Assembly (NCBI GenBank): GCA_030159075.1
Contig: BROG01000048.1
Location: forward strand, 310,001 to 374,000
Source of the DNA: Atrina japonica
Lineage: Eukaryota; Mollusca; Bivalvia; Pterioida; Pinnidae
Reading direction: 5' to 3'
DNA: 64,000 nt
In this document: positions 45,522-57,601 of the stretch, in pieces
How positions within the stretch are numbered: position 1 is the first letter of the stretch
Layout of the letters: each line of letters opens with the position of its first letter
Translations under genes and position numbers: made by a program
Notes under the pieces: model-generated
Told to the model about the DNA's origin: nothing
Seen by the model: the letters and a program-made list of their open reading frames with translations, nothing else
Databases searched by the model: none

Positions 45522-46925
45522 TTAGCAATTTGTATCTCACTACAAGCAAATATATGTGGTATTTTGCATATTTATAATAGCAATTTGTATCTCACAACAA
45601 CCATATGTATGTGGTATTTTACCGATTTATAATAGTAATTTGTATTTCACTACAACCATATGTTTGTGGTATTTTTCCAATTGATAACGTATTATATGTA
45701 CCTCACAACAACCACGTGTATGTGGTATTTTTCCAATTGATAACATATTATATGTACCTCACAACAACCACGTGTATGTGGTATTTTTCCAATTGATAAT
45801 GACAATTTGCATCTCCCTACAACCACATTTACATGGTATTTTTCAAACTATTCATTACCGTTTGTATTTAATTAAAACCAAATATGTGTGGTATTTTGTT
45901 AATTAAAAATGCCAATTTGTATCTCAATACAATGGTCAATTGATAACGTGTACCTCACTACCACCAAATGTGTGTGGTATTTTCCAAATCAATTATGACA
46001 ATTTGTATCTCTTTATAACGACATGGGTATGGGTGTTTCCAAATAATCATGACAATTTGTATCTCTCTATAACGACATGTGCATGGTGTGTTCCCAACCA
46101 ATCATGACAATTTGTATCTCTCTATAAAGACATATGCATGGTGTGTTTCTAAATAATCGTGACGATTTTTATCTCACTTAAACATATGCGCGGTGTTTCC
46201 CAACCAATCATGACAATTTGTATCTCACTTTAACATATGGGCGGTGTTTCCAACCAATCATAACAATTTGTATCTCACTTTAACATATGCGCGGTGTTTC
46301 CAACCAATCATGACAATTTGTATCTCACTTTAACATCTGCGCGGTGTTTCCCAACCAATCATGGCAATTTGTATAATTCTATAACGACATGTGCATGGTG
46401 GGTTCCCATCTAATCATGACAATTTGTATCTCTCTATAACGACATGTGCATGGCGTGTTTTCCTACCAATCATGACAATTTGTATCTCTCTATAACGACA
46501 TGTGCATGATGGGTTCCCATCTAATCATGACAATTTGTATCTCTCTATAACGACATTTGCATGGTGGGTTCTCTTCTAATCATGACAATTTGTATCTCTC
46601 TATAACGACATGTGCATGGTGTGTTTTCCTACCAATCATTACAATTTGTATATAACTACAATCAAAATGTATATGGTATTTTGTAAATTAAAAATGTCAA
46701 TTTATATCTCACTACAACTACATGGGCATGGTATTTTTCCAATAACTAATGTCTTTCATGTCTTACAACACCAGAAAATTTATGGGACTTTTATAAAGGT
46801 CATTTGTATCTCACTACAGCCGATCATTATCGAGTTATGACAATTTATCTTTGCTACTGTATTTTTCATTATTGCGTTTTGTTAATTAATAATGACAGTT
46901 TTTATTTCACTTCCACCAAATGTGT
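45522..46925. repeat. Diverged minisatellite of 55-60 bp units, about 24 copies
   Basis: CAATTTGTATCTC recurs every 55-60 bp. The outer units continue with ACTACAACCA and TGTGGTATTTT. The middle units (about 45990-46640) continue with TCTATAACGACATGTGCATG and CCAATCATGA. Units abut directly and vary, so it is an old array with a homogenised centre. Confidence 0.9.
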
Positions 46926-46929
46926 ATTG

Positions 46930-47930
46930 TGTTATGTCAAGTATTTTTATAGCAATAACATGGCTAAGAAAAAGAATAGATCAAAAGATGGGGAAAATAT
47001 ATGTTACACTCTTTATACATTCATCTTAATGGGAATATTTTTCAGTGACATATAACAAAACTGGCCCAGTTACAATGTGAAGTAGCTTTGAAGACAACTA
47101 TATGTATGCATGTATATAAAGATGATGTACAGTAAGGCAGGGCATTTATAACTACATTATCGTGTACAGTTTTCTGGGTTGTTAATGTGACGTACACACT
47201 AGGTCAATCTCTTTAGAACATAAACTTGATAGCCCAGTACATTAGGCTGTTCTTATTAAGCATTACGACGTGTGACTACAACATGCCTGAAACACGAACT
47301 GTTCATTTTACATGTTCAACAACACAGAATTACATTAATGAAGCTACTAAGCCCATACGACACATATTGAAAATGCATAAAAATAACTAATGTGCAAAAT
47401 AATAATAATACATATGACATGTAGAAATGAAATAATCTTTGCCCAATATTCAAACATTTATTTGTCTTAAAACAAAGTTGAAAAAGGGTGAGCCAAGCCT
47501 CTATCGCCACAAATCTGATGTCACTGTTCTAAGACATATGTATAAAATCTGTGGGCTGTAAAGTTATAATGTACGTTTAGGTAATTCAAATGTGTAAGAC
47601 GCTATAAATGTATTGAAATGATTTAATACTACAGATAGAAATATATAAATAAATACAATTTAATACAGAAAATATATTTGTCAAATTTAATCATTCTGTA
47701 GAGTTTACTTCATGTTCTTGTAAACAAAACAAGACTTAGGCTCAACCATGATAGATATCAATGTAAGCATTCGTGAAAGTCGTGTACAAAATAACTTCAA
47801 TTATAATATGACATGCATGTTCGTATTAAATCACCATACATAATTATCATTGTTAAACATAGTATCGAGAGATTATTGATTTAAAATTCGAAAAAACAAA
47901 ATATCCAAACCCCCATATACTATTAAATAC
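46930..47930. other. No gene recognised
   Basis: AT-rich sequence without coding or repeat signal that I can support. Confidence 0.4.
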
Positions 47931-47937
47931 ATAACTT

Positions 47938-47985
47938 ACCTTTTAAAACCCAATTATCGCCGTTTGTAGAGTTAACTGTTTTATA
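47938..47985 (-). promoter_or_regulatory. Candidate TATA box and short leader exon with splice donor
   Basis: On the minus strand, TATAAAA (47985-47979) is followed about 38 bases later by a strong donor, AAAAG|GTAAGT (donor GT at 47939-47938). This could be a short non-coding first exon joined to the acceptor-like TTATTTCAG near 39214, just before the GMC start codon. Only position and motif fit support it. Confidence 0.22.
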
Positions 47986-48337
47986 CGAAAGAATTACAAA
48001 TTGACAATTAGCAATTGCACAAAAATTGTTGTTACGTCGACCCTAAGTATGCGCCATGTGCTACATTTGAGATGGAGCGTAAATGATTAATTACGAGCTG
48101 GTAAACTGGTTTACCTTGTAAACGATGGGCTAAACAAGTGTTTGATGACGTTACGTTTACATCGTGTTCCTGTTGGTCTTGCCTGTAAATAGAACAGAAC
48201 ATAACTCTACTTCAAACTCAGATCATGATAAATAAATGTACTAGTAAAATGAAAAACAAATCAGATGGGTCAAGGAATTTTTGTACAACAGTGGAATATA
48301 GGAGGACTAAATAGATTCATAATATTTGCTAAGCTTT

Positions 48338-48580
48338 TTATTTGAATAAAGGTACATCAGAGGTATTGAATAGCTCACACAATTTTAAAGTGTCTTTTAT
48401 AATAATATCTAGGAAAAGTTGCAGTAGTAGTGACCTGAAATATGTACATTCAAATATATGATGAAATATATCTCCAATTAACTTATTTTCACATAGAGTA
48501 CAAAATATTTTTTTTGAACTTTCTACATTTCTAACGATACTGAAAGTCTCTGCTTTGAATATTAAGGTAAAACGAGACAT
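48338..48580 (-). pseudogene. LINE reverse transcriptase C-terminal fragment
   Basis: FCTLCENKLIGDIFHHIFEC matches the zinc-binding tail of many non-LTR reverse transcriptases (C-x2-C ... H ... C, often with GDExH). It is an isolated 80-codon piece with no upstream polymerase nearby. Confidence 0.55.
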
Positions 48581-48599
48581 TTAAAAAAGGGAAAAGCAA

Positions 48600-49080
48600 G
48601 CCAGAACTCCCACAGTAAACTTCAGCAAAATTATGTAAGCACATAAACCGCAAAATGATATGAAAGGATTTATTGTAGACGCTTTACGAAAAGATTTGCG
48701 CGCGCTTGTATTCATGTAACATTCTTCTATCAAATGATATTTTCAAGTACTTTAAATTATAAACGTATCAATCACTTTACGGTGACAAATGATTGCCCTT
48801 TTCATATGACATTTGCGCCTGACATGTTTTCGCTATTCCCATGGGTGTGTAAATAAAAAATATTATTATAAAAGATATATCTATCATTATTATTTTTAAA
48901 TTCTAATAGGTTTAAACTATATGACCTTTATGTGAATATTTAAATTTTTTAGTCATTTTTATGTTTCAAAAATAAATACTTTGGTCTTATCATTTCAAAT
49001 ACGTATTTCTTAAACGCATCTACGGATATTGACTTTCGCATTTCTATATCAAATATCAAAAATATAAAACTCACTCTAAA
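48600..49080. other. No feature seen
   Basis: AT-rich, no coding block recognised. Confidence 0.4.
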
Positions 49081-49084
49081 ACCA

Positions 49085-49550
49085 CTTTGTTTTATGATGA
49101 ATATATAAATCTCAATCTTCAGGATGTCCAGGAGACATATACAAACCTGGTGATATTGGACAAACACGGTAAGAATCCGGTGATGGGATCAGGTGCCATG
49201 GAGGAGTAAGCACTCCCTGTTGATCTGTCATACACACCATGAGTCCACAGGAAAATTCAGAATAGGCTATTATACCAACCGTAAAATTTGCGGAACGTTG
49301 ACATCAAACGCGATTTTCGATATCCCTGTGTCACTTACTTGTCAATGAATAGTGTACCCATGTATATGATATGTTCATATGTTGAACATGACCTGGCATA
49401 TCGGATCATTTGTGAGATATAAATAATTTTGGATGTTACTCCTTAATTGTGGAAAATGAAAAATGGGAAAGCCAAAATCGTCGCGTTTGTCATATAGCCT
49501 GATTGTTAATTCCCTGTCTATGTCTATAATAAGTAAAATATTTAAATATA
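49085..49550 (-). pseudogene. Truncated retroelement copy, 3' end plus last codons
   Basis: The 3' non-coding block (CAGGATGTCCAGGAG, ACAAACACGG, GGTGCCATGGAGGAGTAAGC) is followed by the C-terminal coding remnant (AAATTTGCGGAACG at 49285, AAATCGTCGCGTTTGTC near 49475). It is followed directly by a longer copy of the same element in the same orientation. Confidence 0.72.
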
Positions 49551-49554
49551 TAAA

Positions 49555-50450
49555 AAAAAATCTCAGATACCAAAGTATAAATCAATAGAAAGCCCAAAAC
49601 ATAGATATAAATCCGGTAAAAATGGACAAACACGGACCTCTGGAAACCAAGAGGTGGGATCAGGTGCCATGGAGGAGTAAGCATCCCCTGTCGACCGGTC
49701 ACACCCGCCGTGAATCCACAGTCAAGTCCAATGAAATACGTGAGGAGTGAATCCTCGTCACAATTGGTACAGACGACACAACAACCGCCAACGAAAAGGC
49801 AACTCAACATTTCACTTAGTGAAACAGAGTAATCACAAACAAGACTATTATACCGACCATAATTTTTGCGGAACGTTGACATTAAACGCGGTTTTCGATA
49901 TCCCTGTGTCAATAATTTGTCAGTGAGTATTTTACCTCTGTATATGAAATCTTCATATGTTGTACACGCCCTGGCATATTTGTGAAATATAAACTCCATA
50001 TACGGGTGACTGAGGGATATTACTACTTAAATGTGGAAAATTTACGATGGGAAAGCCGAAATCGTCGCGTTTGTCGTATAGCTTAGTTGCCAATTTCCCG
50101 TCTGTGTCTATATTGAGTAAAATGTCTAAGTATGAAGCGTGTGTGCTTGATTCTGTTGTATCTTTAATTTCTAGTTCTCTGGGATATATCGTATTGACAT
50201 ATGTATGAAAATTGTCATTATTTATTGACAAAACGTCGTCGATATATCTAAATGTCAAATTAACGGACACTGCTTACTTTTTCTTCTTTTGATTCAGCAG
50301 TTTCTGAATGAAGTCTGATTCGTATGAATAAAGGAACAGGTCGGCCAATAAAGGGGCACAATTGGTTCCCATAGGAATGCCGACAGTTTGTTGAAACACC
50401 ATGTCTCCGAACATTACAAATATATTGTCTTTTATCTCTAACTGTGCTTT
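49555..50450 (-). pseudogene. Retroelement reverse transcriptase C-terminal half with 3' end
   Basis: Best copy in the window. From about 50380 downward it reads IPMGTNCAPLLADLFLYSYE-like sequence in pieces, then FRYIDDVLSINNDNFHTYVN with the YIDD catalytic Asp pair, ASYLDILLNIDTDGK, YARACTTYEDF, and FRKNYGRYNSLVCDYSVSLS. The 3' non-coding end follows. A frameshift near 49960-49990 separates the last two blocks. The N-terminal half is missing. Same family as 610-1560; perhaps Penelope-like. Confidence 0.8.
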
Positions 50451-50459
50451 TTTATAGAT

Positions 50460-51720
50460 TATTAGATTGTAATATCGGCAAATTGTTTTAGCACGGCCTG
50501 TACCTTAAAAACAGGTAATCACTTAATGAAACTGGACTGAAAACAATACACAAACAGTCAAAAACCCATTAATTCGACATTTTTCAGCATTGCTTTATAT
50601 TTCGTTCTACACAAGCTTTCTTCTTACTGTCGTGTGTCGTTAATGGGAATGCTATAGGTTTAAAGCAATACAATGGAGGATATAACTATAGTAATAAGAA
50701 TTTCAATGATTTTCATGAAATTCAGTGAAAAGACACTTTTTGAATATCTATTTAAAGAAAGGGAGTACTGCTCCATGTAGTATACTGTAGACACAATACC
50801 AAAGTTCTAGTTTTGCAAAAAAAAGTTCAAAAATGCTCAAGACAAAAGCATCTGTCAGTGAGACTTAAAATTGATTAACTAAATAATAATTGAGGTTTCC
50901 AAGGAAGCGGCTCAGTTCATATTGATTTTTCAGGATGTCTGGTGATACAAAGCATATTAAAATTAACTGAATTTTTTCAATTTTATAATGGATACCAAAA
51001 TGTTGCAAACTGGCAAACAGAGAGATACATAAATCCCCAACCTCTGTCTTCGATCTCAGGGATCAACCCCACAGACCATAATAGACAATGGATCTCAAGG
51101 CAAATAAAAATATAACTTGAAAAATAACGTGAAAACATACTTGAATACAATGTCTCTCATGAACCGAGCCCTGAAATTGTTTTTTACAAAATGAGAAGAT
51201 ATTGATCGGGATTTCCGAAGAACTACTAATTAAATTGGCCTACGATTGTAGACAAATATTACAAATAATCTATCTAAGAATAATGAATCTTCTACATTGA
51301 TTCGACAAAAGTTAAAAACTGGACATTAATCAAACCACATTGCATCCATTTCCACTTATTTATGTCATTTCGAATTTACCAAGTATACTGTTATGCTTTG
51401 AATAATGACGTAACCGCATTTACTAGTAATCTGAACACATTAATTGAAACAAGCAGATGTTTCCACTTTTGTAGGAGCCTTTATTGATATAAGATTTGAT
51501 GTTTAATTAATCGCAAATAAAATTAATGTTTCTTTCCAGGACAGCTTTAAAACATCAGTCAGAATTGAATTGTCGAAATCCTTCTGTTGCATTAGTGTAT
51601 TTCGTCAATCGACCTTATCTCTTCTATGCCCTGTTTTGCTCCAGATTTGATATTAGTTTTGTTCAATAACTTTGAGGTTTAATAGAGAAAAATTCAGCTG
51701 CGTCATTAGCATATTCTGGC
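50460..51720. other. No gene recognised
   Basis: AT-rich, stops in all frames, no element edges seen. Confidence 0.4.
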
Positions 51721-51729
51721 TTTTTACAA

Positions 51730-51775
51730 GGGGTTCACCAGAAATGATAATTGTTCTCATTTTCGGTGAAACCCC
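51730..51775. repeat. Short hairpin with GGGGTTTCACC arms
   Basis: GGGGTTCACCAGAAATGA (51730-51747) pairs with TCATTTTCGGTGAAACCCC (51757-51775) with one bulge and one mismatch. A related half-motif, AGGGGTTTTACC, is near 27293. Confidence 0.7.
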
Positions 51776-51953
51776 AGGTAGATCAAAATGTGAGAACAGA
51801 TAAGACAATATTTGCATATATTTCAATCACATTTGTGTAGACTTGTGTCTGACTTTAAGATCGAGTTTTGGTAAAATGTTAAGATATTTGCTTTTTTCAT
51901 ATATTCGCCTGTTCTCCTATTCACTCCATGTAAAGACGTCTTTCTTTCATACT

Positions 51954-52045
51954 TGTGTCATGTTGTAAATTTTGAATTTACTGAGTAGGTGTAAATACAA
52001 AATTTACAACCTACCCAGTAAATTCAAAATCTACAACATGACACA
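51954..52045. repeat. Hairpin with 36-bp arms
   Basis: The arm 51954-51989 (TGTGTCATGTTGTAAATTTT first) pairs with 52010-52045. There are two mismatches over 36 positions and the loop is 20 bases. In RNA from the minus strand both mismatches become G-U pairs. Confidence 0.92.
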
Positions 52046-52049
52046 TGCA

Positions 52050-53100
52050 TATCGGAAATTGATTCCATTTCCTTGTGATCAGCGTATGTAAACATACATG
52101 AAATAGGACTACTTTTGAAATTGTATCTTCTTAAAAATATTATGTTGTAAGTCTTTAATAATTAAAAGCAATGTGACATATTGTTGAAATATGTTTAAAT
52201 GAAATTTGATCATGTATATTTAACCCTTTCACCCCTGAGTATCTGAATGGTATTCTCTGTTCCATTGTCTATTATGGTCTGTAGGGTTGAAAGGTTAATT
52301 CATAAAGTAGAAAAAATCGACGCTATGGACTATTTTATTATCTGTCATGTAAATACCGTAAGCCATTGCTATCCACCTTAGCAACATGGACTAATTTAAA
52401 ATGTCCCTGCAACGGAAAAATAAGTCGAATACATGTAAATATAAAGTTTATTTTATTACCTTTATGTTTATATATAAATTAGTATAGGGACATTTTCAAC
52501 ATGAAGCACTACGGTGGTAGTAAGGTTAAACTCATCACTTTCGTAGCAGCTCGAATGATATATGATATAAGAGTTAATTTTATAATTAATATTGGTTTAC
52601 ATGGCACTTTACATCAATCTTCAGTAGCCCTGACCAAATGTTATCTAGTTGATGTTTCTTTTCCAAGATGACCGTTATGGCAGCCATATTGAAACTTAAC
52701 TTAAAATGGAAAACTTCTGTTTATCAATTATCATGATGACAGCAAAAATTCAAAATATCAGTTTTAAGTTTTACAGGTGTTCCATCATAGGTTGTCAGGA
52801 ATGTTTATGTAAGCTTGATGGGTTTAACCTAACTACTTTAACTTTAAACAATAACTTAAAATGTCCTAATAGGTAGTTATCTCGCGGTTTATACATGTTA
52901 TAGCAGTTTATATAAAAAAAACTCAAGATGCGCGTTACATTTTACAGCCACCCTCTTGTGTCCTTTACTGGGGTGTAATTTAAAATAAAAATACATTGAG
53001 TGCTTCTTTGCAATTAATGAAAATGTCTTACGTTAGAAGAAATAATAAACAAAATTTCAAAAGGCACAATTTTTAAATTTAGTTCATTCTTAAATTTGGT
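52050..53100. other. No gene recognised
   Basis: AT-rich intergenic sequence without coding signal. Confidence 0.4.
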
Positions 53101-53104
53101 TAAA

Positions 53105-53965
53105 GAGGACTTGATTGAGACTGTCTTAGCGGTGTCTGAAAAGAGTACTTAGTACATGAGACTGGTTAGAAATCAATGTCTGCATAGAAGGACATGGTTG
53201 AGATTGGTTCAGCGGTGTCTGGAAAGATAACTTGCTTGAGACTGGTACTTTGTGTCTGGATGGATGACTTGATTCTGACTTGCTCAATGATGTATTGATA
53301 GAAGACTTGGTTAAGACTGGCTCTGTGGTGTCTGTAAAGAAATCTTGGTTGAGACTGGTTCATTATGTCTGGAAAGACGATTTGGTTCCAACTGGCTCAG
53401 TTTTGTGTGGAAAAGGGATTTGGTTGAGCTTGACCCATGATGTCTGGATATGAGATATGGTTTAAACTGACTTGGTGATGTCTGGATAGAGAACTTAGTT
53501 CAGACTGGTTAAAAAATGTCTGGGAAGAAGACTTGGCCGAGACTGGTTCCGCGGTGTCTGGAAAGAGGACATGTTTGAGACTGGCTCAGGATGCTTGGAT
53601 AGAGGACATGGTTAAGACTGGCACATGTCTGGATTGTCGACTTGGTCGAAACTGGCCCATGCTCTTTGGATAGAGGACTTGGTTAAGATTGGATCAGCAA
53701 TGTCTGGAGGACATGGTTGAGACTGGCTCGACGAGGTATCAATAGAGAATTTGTGTGAGACTGGCTCATGAATATCTAGAAACAGTGTTTAGTTCAGACC
53801 AGCGCATGATGTCTGGAAAGAGGGGTCGGTTCCAATTGAATCAGCGGTGCCTAGAAATTGGACTTGGTTGCGACTTGCACTTCGGTGTCTGGAAAGTGGT
53901 CATGGCTGAGTTTTGGATCAGACCGACTTCGTGGTGTTTGGAAAGAGGACATAGCTCAGTGATGT
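53105..53965. repeat. Diverged minisatellite of about 40 bp, about 20 copies
   Basis: A GACTTGGTTGAGACTGG block and a GTGTCTGGAAAGA block alternate with many substitutions. Short frames through it are artefacts. Confidence 0.88.
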
Positions 53966-54499
53966 CTTGAAAAGGAATTGGATCATAATTATGCGATACA
54001 GCTCAGAGAGGATATCCGTAGAAACTCAAGCGACTTATGAAAAGAGAAGAAAAAAGTTGAATTTCAGTGTCAAACGAGGCATATTTTCAGCTAGTTTTGT
54101 TTTGCGTTATATAAATAAATTCCATGTTGTAAGAAGCGAGTCAAATGCAAAGTCTAAAATATCTTAAACCTTGGTTAAATTGATTATAGTTGACCAGATC
54201 AACACGAGAAAACGACGTAAATATAGAAAGTCGGTGCATTTGAGAAAAGAGGAATAACTCGTGATTTTTACATAATCCTGGTTAGCCAACAGCCAACTGC
54301 TAGGACAGGAGATAGTCAAAATACAAGGCAGAATTACTATCCTGCGTTGTGATATCGGATAATTGAAAAGAGAATTGATAATTTTAGAAATGCCGGATTT
54401 AAACACATTGTGTTTTCAATCGAAAATACTTCGTGGACATTATAAGTAATCGATTTGTGTATATTGTTAATGTGTTTTTGATAAAAGCATGACACATGT

Positions 54500-54531
54500 C
54501 ATTATAACTTTGGTATTATGTTTATAATATT
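54500..54531 (+). repeat. 32-bp direct repeat, left of the LTR array
   Basis: Starts CATTATAACTTTGGTATTAT and is identical to 59600-59631. Sequence beyond it differs between the two places. Confidence 0.9.
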
Positions 54532-54717
54532 TATAACCAGTAGGTCGTTGCCACTGCTGGTGGACCGTTGGAGTCCCCGAGGGTATACATAAACCTAGTA
54601 CCTGGTTTTTCGGTACCAGCTGTTCATCTTATACTAAAGTAATATTTGGCACTTTTAACACTATTTAAATTCGAAAATAGTCTAAAGCTAAGATAATCAT
54701 TTTTTTTTACAGTGATT

Positions 54718-55656
54718 TATCACAACGGGTGTTCGTGTCGGTATGTGCCGATGAGTTGTGTCGTTGATGTTAATGTTGTCGCTGGAGCCGTATCCGCTGT
54801 TGTGCCGTAACGAGCGGGGTGAGGGAATGTTGGCGAGAGAGAAGAGACGATGAGTGTGGGCGCTGTGGGCCGTAAAGTAATGTGGCGCTGTGGGCCGTAA
54901 AGTAGATATAGATGCCGTATTCCCTATGGTCTACCAAAATACAACTCCAGGAAGAACACTGTATAAGTTGATCCGAATTTATTGTAAGCCGCAACGATGA
55001 ACAATATAATATCACAACATATAATAATATAATTGTAAAAAGTCCGAAATAGTAAATGGTAAAATAGTAAGTCCAAAATATAATGCACGTTGGATCACTG
55101 ACCAGTGATTATACGTGGTCTCCAAACAAAGTATCGTCCGAGTCGGTGCTATCAGTATAGTGTCTGATTTCCGAACTTTCGAGTTGCAATTTTACATTGG
55201 TATTTAAGACAATTTGGACAATGGTTTGAGGATAAGTAAAAAGGTTGACATGTGTCAACAGGTGTTACAATAATTATCAAGTAAATACAAAAATGACTCT
55301 AAAGTGGATGTACACAAAGAAATGAAATTGAGTTAATTATATACTTAATTACTGAATATACATATTTATGACCTGAAGTGCCTAACGCTTTAATCTGTGT
55401 CCATTTGTTGTAATTAAATCTAATTGTTACTACAATCACAAAGTCTGCAAGGTGAAAAGTATAATCCTAAACAAGCTGTCCATTTGATGTAATTAAATCC
55501 ATTGTATTACTAGAGTCACAGTCTGCGCACAGGTGAATAATTAGTGTAAACAATCTGTCAATCTTCATGAAAGTTTTTTGTAGAAAATAAACACAATTTT
55601 GAATTTAAAAGTCCAGAAATGATTCAAATAAAATGTCCGAATTTAACTTGGTGATA
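54718..55656 (-). repeat. LTR 1 of the array
   Basis: 939 bp. AATAAA lies on the element's strand at 54983-54978, within the LTR as expected for a transcript end. One extra G (near 54860) distinguishes it from LTR 2 and 3. Confidence 0.9.
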
Positions 55657-55673
55657 ATTTCCCTCCGCTCCGG
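55657..55673 (-). other. Polypurine tract, unit 1
   Basis: CCGGAGCGGAGGGAAAT on the element's strand lies directly before the LTR, where plus-strand DNA priming would occur. Confidence 0.65.
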
Positions 55674-55702
55674 GGAAAACACGTCCTCGTGTTTTGAATG
55701 TG

Positions 55703-56494
55703 TTAGCGATAAAAATTTCTGTCGCGTCGGTTGTTTTGTCTCTGCTGTCGGTAAGGCGGTCTTGAATTCAAAGCATACTGTAGATTCTCTATTTCCTGTC
55801 GCTGGTCTGACATAATGTTTTCGAGATCCTGATTCCTAACTTCTAGTGTGTCAATTTTGTAGTTTAGTTGCTCAATTTTTGAATTTCTATCGCGTACACT
55901 GTCACCGAGTTCAAGTAAACTATTTAGAGCGTAATCATGGGATTTTGTTGTTGTTTCCAGATCCGCTTGAAGTTTGGTTATTTTCACTTTCATGTTTTCC
56001 GATTCTGTAATGATATCCTTTTTGTTTCAGCTTCAAATTGATTGTGAATATTCGCGCAATTTGTTTGTGACGTTTCAAGCTGATGTCTGGTAGAGCACAA
56101 TTCACTTTCTGTCGTTTGAAGTTTTGAAGTCAGAGTTTGAATTTCAATTTGAGCATTCCTAAGAATTTGCTTGGTCCTAGATAATTCCATTTTGATAGTT
56201 TTTGAATGGTCCATAAATTTGATGAGAGCCGTGTATTTGGTGTTGTAAAATGGAAGTTCGCGTAAAGTCTGTTTTCTTTCCAAATAATCCTGTATTCTGT
56301 TTCTATCACGGTCCCTGGTTTGATTTAGATTTCCGTTTCACATCTGAATCACAAGATTTTGCAAGGTGACCAGGCAGATGACACTTGTAACACGTTTTGT
56401 TGAAATGACGTTGATCACCATTAGTCCTTGGTTGTGAATACGCGTTAGTCCTTGGTTGTGAATATGTCCATGTTGATCGGTAGTAATAGTCCAT
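55703..56494 (-). pseudogene. Gag-like protein gene, internal unit 1 (frameshifted)
   Basis: The ATG at 56494 opens a frame with MDYYYRSTW, two SQPRTN repeats and a zinc knuckle CYKCHLPGHLAKSC (C-x2-C-x4-H-x4-C, about residues 35-48). Roughly 180 residues of heptad-like coiled coil follow, then a basic RQQRQNNRRDRNFYR tail and a stop at 55703. An extra G near 56310 and two extra T near 56020, both in homopolymers, break the frame compared with unit 2. About 263 codons in all. The role is inferred as RNA binding and particle assembly in trans. The knuckle sits N-terminal, not C-terminal as in usual Gag proteins. Confidence 0.8.
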
Positions 56495-56599
56495 CGTTGG
56501 GGTTGTTGCGTTGGGGAAACTCGCTTCTGTTGAGTGATTGGTACTGGATCAAGTCACTACAAAATATATGCAATGACCCCGGGTGTTGTTTTACCCTTA

Positions 56600-56613
56600 G
56601 GATTCATCCACCA
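56600..56613 (-). other. Primer-binding site, unit 1
   Basis: TGGTGGATGAATCC on the element's strand, two bases after the LTR end. The leading TGG pairs with a tRNA CCA end. I could not assign the tRNA. Confidence 0.6.
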
Positions 56614-56615
56614 TT

Positions 56616-57555
56616 TATCACAACGGGTGTTCGTGTCGGTATGTGCCGATGAGTTGTGTCGTTGATGTTAATGTTGTCGCTGGAGCCGTATCCGCTGTTG
56701 TGCCGTAACGAGCGGGGTGAGGGAATGTTGGCGAGAGAGAAGAGACGATGAGTGTGGCGCTGTGGGCCGTAAAGTAATGTGGCGCTGTGGGCCGTAAAGT
56801 AGATATAGATGCCGTATTCCCTATGGTCTACCAAAATACAACTCCAGGAAGAACACTGTATAAGTTGATCCGAATTTATTGTAAGCCGCAACGATGAACA
56901 ATATAATATCACAACATATAATAATATAATTGTAAAAAGTCCGAAATAGTAAATGGTAAAATAGTAAGTCCAAAATATAATGCCACGTTGGATCACTGAC
57001 CAGTGATTATACGTGGTCTCCAAACAAAGTATCGTCCGAGTCGGTGCTATCAGTATAGTGTCTGATTTCCGAACTTTCGAGTTGCAATTTTACATTGGTA
57101 TTTAAGACAATTTGGACAATGGTTTGAGGATAAGTAAAAAGGTTGACATGTGTCAACAGGTGTTACAATAATTATCAAGTAAATACAAAAATGACTCTAA
57201 AGTGGATGTACACAAAGAAATGAAATTGAGTTAATTATATACTTAATTACTGAATATACATATTTATGACCTGAAGTGCCTAACGCTTTAATCTGTGTCC
57301 ATTTGTTGTAATTAAATCTAATTGTTACTACAATCACAAAGTCTGCAAGGTGAAAAGTATAATCCTAAACAAGCTGTCCATTTGATGTAATTAAATCCAT
57401 TGTATTACTAGAGTCACAGTCTGCGCACAGGTGAATAATTAGTGTAAACAATCTGTCAATCTTCATGAAAGTTTTTTTGTAGAAAATAAACACAATTTTG
57501 AATTTAAAAGTCCAGAAATGATTCAAATAAAATGTCCGAATTTAACTTGGTGATA
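56616..57555 (-). repeat. LTR 2 of the array (shared by both units)
   Basis: 940 bp. AATAAA is at 56880-56875 on the element's strand. One extra C (near 56982) compared with the other LTRs. Confidence 0.9.
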
Positions 57556-57572
57556 ATTTCCCTCCGCTCCGG
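57556..57572 (-). other. Polypurine tract, unit 2
   Basis: Identical to that of unit 1, directly against LTR 2. Confidence 0.65.
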
Positions 57573-57601
57573 GGAAAACACGTCCTCGTGTTTTGAATGT
57601 G

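Noticed and set aside
54770..57023. Minus-strand frames of 81 and 139 codons in the LTRs
   Set aside because: They lie in the non-coding LTR, overlap the AATAAA, and have no domain. The same sequence repeats in each LTR.
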